A DNA stretch of 64,000 bases from Lineus longissimus. Lineage: Eukaryota; Nemertea; Pilidiophora; Heteronemertea; Lineidae. The notes under the pieces are model-generated. The model was not told the DNA's origin. It made no database searches and was given only the letters and a program-made list of their open reading frames with translations. Below, piece by piece: positions 13,501 through 25,737 of this stretch. The translations under genes were made by a program, and so were the position numbers. The stretch spans positions 5,919,501-5,983,500 of the forward strand of contig NC_088325.1 of the NCBI RefSeq assembly GCF_910592395.1. The letters are read 5' to 3'. The stretch's first letter is position 1. Every line of letters begins with the position of its first letter.

Positions 13501-16500
13501 CCTTATAACCTAATTTAGTCTGAACAATCTGATTAGCTTTCCTAAGCAGATGAATTCAACATGAGAAAGCATCCGAATTATTTCTGTGAAAGCGAAATAG
13601 TGCCGATAAAGTCACAGATAAAGCAGTTTTGCCCGATTTTTTACAGACTGAACTATCTTACTGCTTGCATTGATACAAGTATATGTATTTGAAATGTTAC
13701 AATGAATTATAACATTGCGACAATTTTACTACTTTTATTTTTTTCTTAATTTTGAGTATGTAGCGAAAGGGTTATCAAACCACAAGAAATGGCTTTACAT
13801 CAGTCGTGTGTTTTAGCCAGTCGACTGCTACCCATCCGCCAACAACAAGTTATTTTGTCCCGAACATTTCCGAGCATAAGTGTAAGAATATGAGAAGGTT
13901 GCCTAATGACTTGAGCAATTTAAAGTGCATGAAACTTTGTTTTATTGTTGTGTTGTTTGTTAGTATGTTTGAATTCCCAGCATTTTGATATACCGTATTT
14001 ATGCGTAATAAGGTGGACTGCGCTTATATTCAGGGTGCGCTTATCTCCCAAATATTAGCGCATGCGCTTAACAATGAGAAAAAAATTAAGCGAAGATAAC
14101 TTACAGAACCTGTGTTGTTTATTGTTCCAAGTACACGAATGCTGGTTATATTTAACTAATAGTTACTGTTTATAATCCAAAACCAATATATGTATGTGTA
14201 ATAATCCCACAACCTGGAGGGGACCGCACAGAATGTGAGGTAAAGCACAGTTGCATCGGCCATACAAGAATCCCTCACTTCTGGGACACTGCGCAGTCAC
14301 ATGCACACCACAAGAAACAGTATAGTATAGAATTGACCCCACGGAATGTATAGGCGCATGCACTTAAGAACGGCAAATTTTACCAGGTAAAACACAGGTG
14401 AAAACAAGCAGTTTTCGTTTATATGCCCATGCGCCTAAATACGCATAAATACGGTAATAAATCAAAGTTTATCAAAATATGATATGAGATAGACTTCTTA
14501 TCCCTCATCTCCCTTTGATGAGAACACATGTACATTTCTTCTGTTTTTGAGATGTTCCCACAGTGATATCTCTTTCTGATATGCTCCCACAATGATATAT
14601 AATGTCCATGCATTCCAGAGACGGTATACTGTATTTGATCAAGAGGTTGATGTGACATGTCGTTTTGGGCTTGTGAGGCTACCACGTGGTAGAGAGGGAC
14701 GGGAGAGCTAGGAGTTGAACAACTCGTTTCTTCACCAACTAAACTAGAGCTAACTTTATTCATAAACATTCATATAGTATCACGGTATAAAAGATATAAA
14801 AAGTGATTTGATTGGGTTAAAGTTAAGTGTAGGCGGAGCTTAGAGAACACGGAAGATGCTATCGTGTCCTGCTGACTCATCCCATAGCTACCTGGAAATC
14901 CCGGCTAGGAACTTTCTTGAGAATGATTGACGTTGACGACATGACAAGAGGCCTTGTTAATTCAACAATATGCAATTTGACTTGCAGGAATATCTGCAGA
15001 GGACTTCTGCAATCAACCTGACAATCCTTTTAAAATACATGTCTTGGTTAAAGGTAAATCATCATGGACTTTAAAGACTGATGATGTTGGATGAAAACAA
15101 TAGAGGATATTCAAAATTGGGTTTTATACAACGATAGGCCTTCAGTTGTGTTATCGACTTCTACTGGTTGAAAGCTTCGTTATTCAGCTAAACCCCCAAA
15201 TTATATGTAATTTATTACGAGACTTTGTGGCCTAGCGGAAGATTACTAGGTTAAGAGTGCTCCTTTATTGCATGACATGACCCAAAATTTGGGAAGCGAC
15301 TAACATGAATAGGAGAACTGCACCTACAGTCCAGATCACAAGTAACATCCCAAATTTGTTATGTTATACACATTGTGCACGCAACCTGCAAATAGTTGGC
15401 AGAAGTGTTCCGACAATGATTCACGTAACCTTCACGTGAGCTGTGCACAACTTACGCACAGTAGGATTTCCATATTTTTTGCATATGTTATGTAACATAG
15501 GCAAACTTTCACAGCGATATGCGCACAGCCAGTGCTTACACAATTCCAGAGTCCAGGTTGTGTGCACCTAATGCAAAGCAGATGGTATGTCAATTGTGAC
15601 TGGGACTGTAGTTGTTTTGGTCAGTCTTTAAGGTATTGGTGGTTTCAAGCTTATACCCAATCCAGATAAGACCAACCTCATAGATAATAGATAGAACAAA
15701 GTATAGACTAGACTCTTTAATCTCGGTACTAAGTGCAAAAATATATAATGCCGTCGTCACACCAGTGTTTTAATGCGAATTGACTGCACGTTAAAACTTT
15801 AATACGCATTGGGTTGTCACACTCAAGTCGGTTTGTACCATTTTCAAAACGCTTTGGCATATACAGTTCTTTAATATGCATCAACAAAGTTGCTCTTGTC
15901 AAGCTGCATTAAAGTCGCATTGGAATTCGTTGTTTTGCGCGTCTAATAGGCTTTAAGCGTTGCATTAGTACTGCGCATGTGCACAGCGTAACTTTCTGTT
16001 CGGCCTATTGCGGGTTTATCATATATAGTCCACGTGGTCCAGAGTATAGTCCATGCAAGACATGCAGAGAGATGTTACAACGACGATATACTTATGCTAA
16101 CTAACTTTATTCATCACAGGCTTTACAGGTAGAAAAGTCCGAAAAGGGGAAGTAAACACGATTGGTTAAGAAAGTACCGGAAGGAGTCAATCCAAATATG
16201 GCCTGACAGGAGGCGGAGCTTATATGCTCAGTAATTAAGTGTATGATGGAAGGTGCGTCGGCACATCCTCCCCAGGGCAGGAAAATGTGTCTGGCATTGA
16301 AACCAAAATGACTTGTATGCTATCAAAGGGACCAATCCCTTGTAAAAACAAGCTGTCAAGGTAGCCACCTTTACGTTAAAGTCCTAGAGTAAACAATCAT
16401 AAACTAGAAAGATTACACCGTATTTATGCCAAGATCAATTAACTTGAATTCTAAAGTGTCCTGTATTCAAACCGGATCTCTAAATTGCTCTGTGGAGATT

Positions 16501-19500
16501 GCGAAAACTACATTGTATATCAAATTTCTAAAGTCCTATTTCAATCAGCTAAAGGCACAGAATATAGTGTGCATGAGACAGTTCGAATGACAATACTGAG
16601 TTTGTAGTATGATCTACTATAGAGTCCTATATAACGCACTAATATGAATTCTTGTGACACGTTCACACGGATATTCATTACATTGTTATTACATGTATAT
16701 TGTCCTATGGATCAGTTATCTCGTTGTGCCACACCCTAAATAACATGTCCTGAACTGCCACTTCGTCACTCGTACTAAATAACACGTATCATTTAATCGT
16801 CTTTGCCATTAAGTACGTTTGCCCATTGCATTATCTTATTTCTGGCGTTCTTGCTAGCATTGCGTGTTGGTGGCCTGTTGTTTACAGGTGCCTGTTGCAT
16901 TGTGTTTTGCTGGGCTTCATTGTGTTTCTCGTGAACCTGGGCAGCGATCGGCACAGTTTCAGCGGCAGTGACTTCAAGAGGATAAAGGCGCGCTATTGGG
17001 CGGTTAGTCACTCCCGATGATGTTTTTATTTGTGCGGCACGTGCGATACCATCTTGACCATAGATCAGGCGTTCAATTTTAGCGATCTTCCAATTGACCC
17101 TTTTGGTTTCATCACTGTGGACTAGGACGATTTCACCAACTTTTACGCGGGTTTCGCGATGACCGCGCTTCGATCGAATATGTCTCTCCCTTAACGAAGG
17201 GATATATTCCGATGACCACTGTTGCCAAAAGTGATCAATCAGTACCGCCAGTCGTTTAGCGCGTTTGTTAAGACTATCTCCAAAATTCGGATCAGCAAGT
17301 TCATCCAAGTCGGTAGCTTCGTACGGAAGTCCTGTTATCTGTCTCCCGTGGAGAAGGTGTGCTGGCGTCAGAGGGGCAGTGATGTCCATGTCACCAATGT
17401 ACGTGAGGGGTCGGTCATTTAGTATGCCTTCTACTTGGGTGACAAGGGTTGTCAGTTCATCCAGTGTTACTCGCGCTCTTCTTAGAGTTTTAATGATGGC
17501 CATCTTCGTCATTCCAATCATGCGCTCAAAGAACCCTCCCCACCACGGCGCACGTTTGGGGTTGAAGGTCCAAGTGCAGCGTTGGTCGGCCATGTGGGCC
17601 TGGATGTCCGGTGATTGCATTAGCTGCTTAATCTCATTGGCGGCGGCGATGAAAGTTGTGCCATTGTCAGAAATCATTTGTGAAGGAGTGGAGCGGCGGG
17701 CGCAGAATCGTCGAAAGGCATTCAGAAAGGTCTGTGACGTCATATCGGGAACAACTTCAAGGTGCACCGCTCTTGTTATGGCACAGGTGAATAGGGCAAT
17801 GTAGACTTTTGCCTCGGGACCACCCTCCTTGGGTCTGACATTTAGTGCACCGGTAAAGTCGCAACCGGAAACAGTGAAAGGGGGTGCTTGCTGGATGCGG
17901 CTGGCCTGAAGGGGCGGAGTTTCTGGTTTGCTATAGGGCTTTCCCATAATCGGCTTGCAGGTGACGCATCGTCGGAGTTGTGAGTTGACGGCTTCCCGGA
18001 TTCTCGGAATCCAAAATCGCTGGCGGAGCCATGCCACGGTAGATCGCATTCCCGAGTGTAATTGGGCGGCATGGGCCCTGCCTATGAGAAGGTCGGTGAA
18101 TGGATGCTTCCGTGGTACCAGATACGGGAACTTGGTGTCGAGGTTGATTCTGGCATTGTTGAGTCGGCCATCTAGTCGAATCAGGCCTGACTCATCGAGG
18201 TATAGGCGAAGTTGATTGACAAGTGTTTTGCTGCGACCAGCTAGGGGTCCTGTGGCGGTCTTTCCTTTGAGGATTTCTATCTCATTGTGATAGCAGTCCG
18301 TTTGTATGGCTTTAATCCACAGTGTCTCAGCGGCAGAAGTTTCCTGTGCAGTGGCTTGGATCAGGGTCTTGAAATTGGTCTTATCCTTTGTTATCCAGAC
18401 TTTGGCGATTTTCTGGACAAGTGCGGTGATTCTGAGAAGCTTGCGGTACGAACTGAAACGTGTGACGTCAATGACCTTGGCGATACCCGGGTGTTGCAGC
18501 GGTGTTGTTGCGGGGTGATGGGTCTGGTCTCTGACATCTGGGGCGTGGTCGCTAGTGTCGTCTCGTACCTGGTCTGGTACGTCATCAGTAGTGGCGGCTT
18601 GCTGTAAGAGTACATTATGAAGAAGTTGTGTTGGCGTGGGTGGGTACATCCCGGTACTCAACCAGCTGGGGCCTGTCCACCACAGTGGGGAGTCGCGCAG
18701 TTCCTGTGCAGTGATGCCTCGAGTTAGGAGGTCAGCGGGGTTATCTTTTGATTGCACATAGCGAAATTCACCTGGGAGTTTCCTCAGCTCATTCACACGA
18801 TTCTGAACAAACACAGGAAGTTTCTTATCGCTTGTAATCCAATGTAGGACGATCTGAGAATCGATCCAAATGACTTGTTTTTTGATTGGAATTAACCCTT
18901 GGAGTGCTTCTAGCGTATACTTGGCTAGTCTGTAGCCGGTGAGTGCTGCAATTAATTCCATGCGAGGAATGGTAGTGGCTTTTAGCGGTTTGACTCTGGT
19001 TTTGGCTATGAGGAGAGATGCCTGGGTTCCACTCTTTAGGTAGATGGCGCATCCGTAGGCTGCTGGGGATGCATCGCTAAATGCATGTAGTTCACAATTT
19101 TGCGGGTCAATGTTGTCCAATATTTTCCGAGGGACAGTGATGTTCATGGCTTCTTCCAATTCGATGGTGATTTTGCGCCACCTTTCAGACAGTTCTGTTG
19201 TAAGGGGTTCGTCCCAGTGTAGTCCGTGTTGCCATAGTTCTTGCAGGAAGGCCTTGGCTTTAATGTGCGTGGGGGCAATATATCCGAGTGGGTCGAAAAT
19301 GCTAGAGCTGTGACTTATGACTGCGCGTTTGGTCAGAAGAATATCTGGGGATGGAGCAGCTTTCTTTGCATATGATAGTTGGTCACTACCGGTGTCCCAT
19401 TTCATGCCTAGGACACTGACGTTCGTCTTTGTTTCGTTGATGTCATCAGCCTGAGCTTGGTCGCGTACTGTAGCATCATTTGAGGTCCATGCGCGGAGTT

Positions 19501-22500
19501 TGAAGCCACAGTCACTCATTATGGCATTTGCGGTGTTGTAATATTCCATGGCGGTGTCTGTAGTGGCGACACCTGTCACCACGTTGTCAACGTATATGTT
19601 GTTCTTGACGTCTGCTGCGATACGGGATGAGGTTGCGGCGTCAAGGTGGGTGTGCAGTACGGCTTGCAGAATGAACGGCGATGACACTGTTCCAAATAAG
19701 ACCGCTTCAAACTGGTACGTGTGGAAATCACTCTCGGGGTCACTGGGATCACTGAGCCATAAAAATTTCGTAAAGCATCTGTCTTCTTCGTTGAGCCTGA
19801 TATTGAGAAATGCTTTCTCAATATCACTCGAAAGGCCTATGGGGTGCATTCTAAAACGGAGAAGTATGGCGTTGAGCTCGTTGAGGCAGTTTGGACCGGG
19901 GTCCAGGCAATCATTCAGGCTTGGGTGATCATTTGACTTCTTGCAGGACGCGTCATATACTACCCGGATTGGGGTGCTGGCAGATGAATCTTTAAGAACC
20001 GCATGGTGGGGCATGTAGTGGCCAATGTTGATGTTGTCGTTTGCTACTCTGCCGATGAAATGTCGTTGGAGTTGAGTGGTAATAATATCTTGGTACTTAC
20101 TCAGGAGGTCAGGCGATAATTTCCGTACCATCGATCTTGTCCTTGCTTTGGCGACGTGGTCGTTCGTGGGTAAAATTGGGTGGTTGTCCAACCATGGTAG
20201 TCTGGCTACGTATTTTCCGTTGTCGTCTCGTTCAAGGCAGGTGTCGCGGTAATTGAGTAGAAAGTCACTTTCTTTTTCTTCAGTGTCGTCTTTAATCCCT
20301 ATGGTTTCCAAGTCCCAGTAAGATTGTGCTATTTTGTCTTCAAGGGTGTGGCTTGCTAGGACGTTTAGAACGGTCGTCAGGAGTGCGGGCGTGTATTCAT
20401 CGCGTTGACCTTCGATATTGGCGGGAGTCGGGCCTGATAGGAGATATCCGAATTTCGATGAGACCGCTACTGGTCCGAGGGTGTTTTCTGCGGGACGGAC
20501 GATTTTGTCTCCAACTATTGACCAATAGTAGTCCGCACCAATCAGGATGTCAATTTCCATAAAGTCCCCGGAGCTGGTTTCCGCAAACTTGAGGTTCTTC
20601 AGATGTGGTAAGGCGAAGATTGCTTGGGGGCAGGTGCTAATCGGTGCTGAAATCTTCGGGACGATGAGCATTTTCATGGGAACATTTTCTACTCGAGAAG
20701 CGGTTTCGATTTGGACGATGACGTTATCCAACGCACGTACGGCTTTGGCGTTAGCCCCAAAGGGTGCTATTTTTATCATCTCTCGAGATTGCGGTTTGAG
20801 TTCGAGATTGCTGGCGCATTTTGCGGTGATGAAGGAGCGCTGGCTCCCTTCATCTAGAATGATGTTGACCTTAGTTGAGCGGGTCGGAGATTTTGCGGTT
20901 GCGACGGCGGATTTCAGAATTGCGGGACCCAACATAAGGGGTTTGGTGTTAACCAACTTCTGGTGAACAGTTGTGGCGGTTTTAGCTTGTTCCCGTTCAT
21001 TGTTGGGATTTGCGGTTGAACTAGGGTTTGAGGATCTATTTGAGGCCTGTCGGGATGAATCGCACAGTGCGGTATGATGGCATCGCCTACATTTGTGGCA
21101 TTTGGTGGTTGAATTGCAAAACTTTGCCCGATGGTTGCCAAGGCAGTTAAAACACAAATTGGCCCTTTTTACGATTTCCCATCTGCGCTTTGGATCAGTA
21201 ACACTTTTACAATGGACGCTGGGATGATTATCAGTAGAACAAAATACACATTTCGCGCGTTTTTTCTCACTCATACTAGTATTCCTGGTGGCGTTAACAC
21301 TAAATGTGGCAGTGGGTGTGGCATATCCAATGTTTGAATCATTACACAGATCCAGAATGGCGTCTCCTTGAATTGAAATGTCAATTTCTCTTTTGATCGC
21401 TTCGCGGACTTCTTGTAGTTGCCAGTCTCTCGCTCCATGGTCACGGGTGATGAGTTGTCTCAGTCAGCGTGGAAGTTTCTCCATGATGAGGGGCACTAGT
21501 AGGTCGCCGTAGGAACTCTCCTCCATTTCTATAGCGCGTAGGCCACGGATGTGACTTTCAAGTTGATCATAAAAGCTCTTCACGTTGTCAATTTCATCGC
21601 TTGGTTTGGGAAGGTCCCAGAGGGCTTTCATGAGGGCTGCTTTTAGTTTGTGGTTCTGTCCATATCGTTCTCTCAAAAGTTCAATCGCACTCGCATAGTT
21701 AGCGTCGGTTAGTTGCAATCCTGCGATTGCCAAAGACGCTTCCCCCTGTAACTGGGCGCGTAAATATTGGAATTTCTGTACGTTTCCGAGTGCGTTGTTA
21801 TTATGGATGGCTGCCGTAAATCCGTCGAAAAATGTCGTCCACTCTAAGATGTTACCGGAGAAGGTGGAAAGTTGGAGTTTAGGAAGATGAACGTTTTTTG
21901 TTACCGGTACCGTTGGCGTTGTGCTCGTGTTTGTGGGAGCTGGAGTCCGGGCTAGAGTCGCGGGTTTGGGCTGCTTAGGGCTCGCTAACCTGTCGTAGAT
22001 TTTCTTCAGAATGATGTGTTTCTCTTCCACGTTTGACGTATAGTCCTCGGCTTCCGTCACCGCGTGGTCTACGGTGTCGGTTGGGGTGGCCTTGATGATA
22101 TCTTTATCAAGAGCCACAATCTCTGCCAGTTTTGTGGGGACCAGTGCAAGTTTCGCAAATACTTGATCCAGTTTCGTGACGTCTAGCGTTGTGTCTACTG
22201 CTGCTTCGGCGTTAAGTTCCTTCACCACGTCCTCCATCTTGTTGATGAGTCTGGTCATCGTCGCTCGTTTCGAGCCTCTCTCGTGAACCATGCGTTTAAG
22301 CTTGTCTGCTGCTACTTCCTCTGGTGTTGGAGCCATATTTAAGCGTGATATCGAGTAAAACGTGAGGATAGATAGACCGAGTTCGTATTGAGAAAATCCT
22401 GGTCACATGCACCAAATGTTCGGCCTATTGCGGGTTTATCATATATAGTCCACGTGGTCCAGAGTATAGTCCATGCAAGACATGCAGAGAGATGTTACAA

Positions 22501-25500
22501 CGACGATATACTTATGCTAACTAACTTTATTCATCACAGGCTTTACAGGTAGAAAAGTCCGAAAAGGGGAAGTAAACACGATTGGTTAAGAAAGTACCGG
22601 AAGGAGTCAATCCAAATATGGCCTGACAGGAGGCGGAGCTTATATGCTCAGTAATTAAGTGTATGATGGAAGGTGCGTCGGCACACTTTCTAATGATTTG
22701 AATTTGTCCTCATTGTGAATGTACATGTAGCATAAGCTATTCTTGATAGCACTTATTAAAATGAGTGGATGTGGGGTACTGATGAGAATGCAGTATGTGT
22801 GATGTTGGATAAAGGAGCTTTAATTATACTGCAGTGCTTGTACAATGCCCCTGGTATCTATGATGATTTTTACTTAAATGGCAATTGCATGTTTAGAAGA
22901 AATGGTGTACAGGAACATGTAGCTTCCATCCAGCTTGGTCTGATCTGTCTTACTTTACTTGTTGCTTTATATGGAAACTGTTTTAGATTGAAAGGGCTCA
23001 TCCATTTCATGCAATGAAGGTGTAGAATAAAATGGATTAAGTATGTCGTCTCTCTAAAAGTTGTCAGTTAGAAATTTAAAAGAGAAGCGAAGGAAGTCCA
23101 GTTATAGTGTAAGGTGTAGGCCTTTCATATTGACCATCCGTCCATTATTTCCTTGTAGTACCAAGTCCTAAACCTGGACATAAAGCACCTCCTCTGGCCA
23201 CAGGTAAACCTGGCAAGAACTGTCTTCAAAATCAAATAATTCTATCATTTTATTTTGAGAAGTCCTTGCTTATTTGATGTGAGCACATTTCACTCTCTTA
23301 TTGGCATTCATGCCTATGCTGTCCTTTTGTCGAAATTGCACTTATCTATTATGAAATCTATAACTCATCTACTGTCATTCTCTGGAATTGCTGAATAGAA
23401 AAGGATTGAGGGGCTCTAAAACTAAAGGAAGCTGACAAAAAGGTTTAACAAACTGGTTGTTACAAGTACCAGCAGTATTCTTTACAGCACATACACCCCT
23501 CAGACCCTTGTCCTCCATGCGCCTTTTGACTCTGATCTTCGTGGTCTCTCCTGTCACTTGCTGTACGTAGCCTGGCAGTTCAACAATTCGTCAATATAAA
23601 CTTGATTTATAACCTGTGCTTTAGCCTACTTATATGTTTGAAGTGTTGCTTTGCCTGTAATTTAGTACAGTACTTTTGGCTTTTAACCAGTTTCTCCATT
23701 AATCCAGGGTGCTGTGGATTTGAAGTAGTCTTACACTTGAATGTGGGCTCTATTGCCATGAAAATCAACTTGCCCTGTCGTATAATGTAAAAATTGTGAT
23801 TGTTCCAAAGGTTTGTAGGTGGCGTCATGAAGTTCGCAGAGCACGGGGTGGCAAGTTCCTCAATTACGTGATAGTTATGCATAATAATCTTTGCGGCATC
23901 ATGATGTTTCACACAAAAAGGTTTTATTATGCTGATATGTACACACAGAATACATTGTGTATAAAGATACGACCCATGGGCTTAATCTGCTGCAGCATGA
24001 TGTTGCTTGTTTTACCGTACATGTAACCCGAAAATAGTTCTATAGGTTTTATTTGCAGTAGCCTACATTTTACCACAAAGTTTACATTTTGCATGGGACA
24101 GTTTGGTGACCTGTGGGAGCTGTAATGCATAATGTGTAGACAAAGTGTGCTTGTTGATTTGTGGATCGGGTTGGACATCGAAGATCGTGAAAAACGCCTG
24201 CTGATATTTTCCTGGTTTTCACCGCATGCATAGACATACATGCACATGTAGACTTCAACATCTTGTAGGCAGTCATACTCTTGCGGCCAAGTTGATGAAA
24301 TGAAATAGAGTAACACACCCTTCCTCTTAGTTTCAACCCCTTCTTTAGTTTGTGCCCTTTGTTCTAGCTCCTAAACCCAAGTCCAAAGCAAAACCTGCGG
24401 GGTCAACCTATGAAAATACAGACATAAGGACCAACATCAATGACTTAAACTGTAAGTATTCACCCTGTAGAATTAAGATCCTAAACATGTAGTATGACAA
24501 TGTTTTGAACATCTCGTAGGGCCTATATACTCCTGAATTTTTAAAATGTTATGTCCCTCGATTGTTCCTCTGCAAAAACGGCTCTCTCCGGTACATTTAT
24601 GATTTATATATTTGGATCTGCTAGAACATATTGGTCAATCCTGTACAGCGTTCAAGCACAATTGCTCTGCTAAGGTGGCAGATAAAAGTGCAAGACAGTA
24701 AAAAAGCAAACAAATCAAAAAAGCAAACAAATCAAAAGTACTGACTGTAGCCTACTGATGTGAGGTTCTTGATGTGAAAGTTAAACTGTGTGTTCCCAAG
24801 AACAAATTTGCTGAAACTTGGTATTTATAGAATTTGTATATCTTTCCACACAACGGCGGTGCTGTAATCTCATTAGTGCACATTTACACAATTCAGTTAT
24901 AAATATTTAGATTTTTTTAATTCTTTAGATAATTTTTGCATTTAGGAGGGAACGCCAGCCCATCTCCACCTTGATCTTGGTCCCCTTGATCCACCTTGAG
25001 ATAAACTCTATTACATCAAGGGAAAAAGATAAATATACAGCATTTTAAAGGCAAAACATGTTGTTCTTTTCAGGCAATTCTTCTGAAGATGGAGCTTATG
25101 CCAACACAGGAGGAGATAATATCTACCAAGAAGTAGGGGTCGGACAGACACAGAAACCACCAGTAAGAGTTATTGATTCTCTCTCGGTTTTAGGTTAGCA
25201 AAGCATAGAGCTAACTGCTCTATGCCTTGCCATTTTCGTGACCAACCATGGAGAAACGTATCTCTGCATGGGGTTTGCAAGATCTGTTAATCGCCTGTAC
25301 TGTATCCCCAATTATATGCCACGGCCTTACCCTTTATAAACTCTCTGATAGGTGACCAGTTTGAAGCCACTGTCGGCCAATTACAAACCACTCTCTGAAC
25401 TTTATTAAATGCAAGATAGTGGATGAGTCACTCTTCTCATTAGACAGCAATTTAGTTCAATCTTTTTTATTCAACTAAGTTATATTCAGCACAACTGCTT

Positions 25501-25706
25501 GTCTCTTAAAATGAACAACACCAGGGCTGAGGTTTTTTAAAACAACATTAGGTTTAACTGAAATGTTAAGACTTAACGTGAAAATTTTAATGGGTTTAAC
25601 TGAAAGAGATAACGTCCTTAAGGATACTTAAACTAACCGTTAAGGATAACGTGACTTTTGTACTTTTTGGCTCACCGTAAGGGGAGTCTATATGATAGCG
25701 CTGTGT

Positions 25707-25737
<31 letters not shown>

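Larger units (their letters stand above)
15992..22690 (-). mobile_element. Complete BEL/Pao LTR retrotransposon
   Basis: Two 269-base LTRs (15997-16265 and 22417-22685) show no difference by eye. They start TGTTCGG and end GGCACA on the + strand, so they are TG...CA on either strand. The 5-base sequence CTTTC flanks the element on both sides (15992-15996, 22686-22690) as the target duplication. The coding strand is minus, so the 5' LTR is the right-hand copy. Gag and pol lie at 22336-21464 and 21274-16793. The element sits in an intron of the receptor gene, antisense to it. Identical LTRs mean a very recent insertion. The gag-pol frame is broken once by a TGA (see gag). Confidence 0.97.

Noticed and set aside
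17265-17804. Open frame of 179 codons on the + strand
   Set aside because: It lies opposite the retrotransposon pol gene and is its antisense shadow. The same holds for the other + strand frames between 16800 and 22300.
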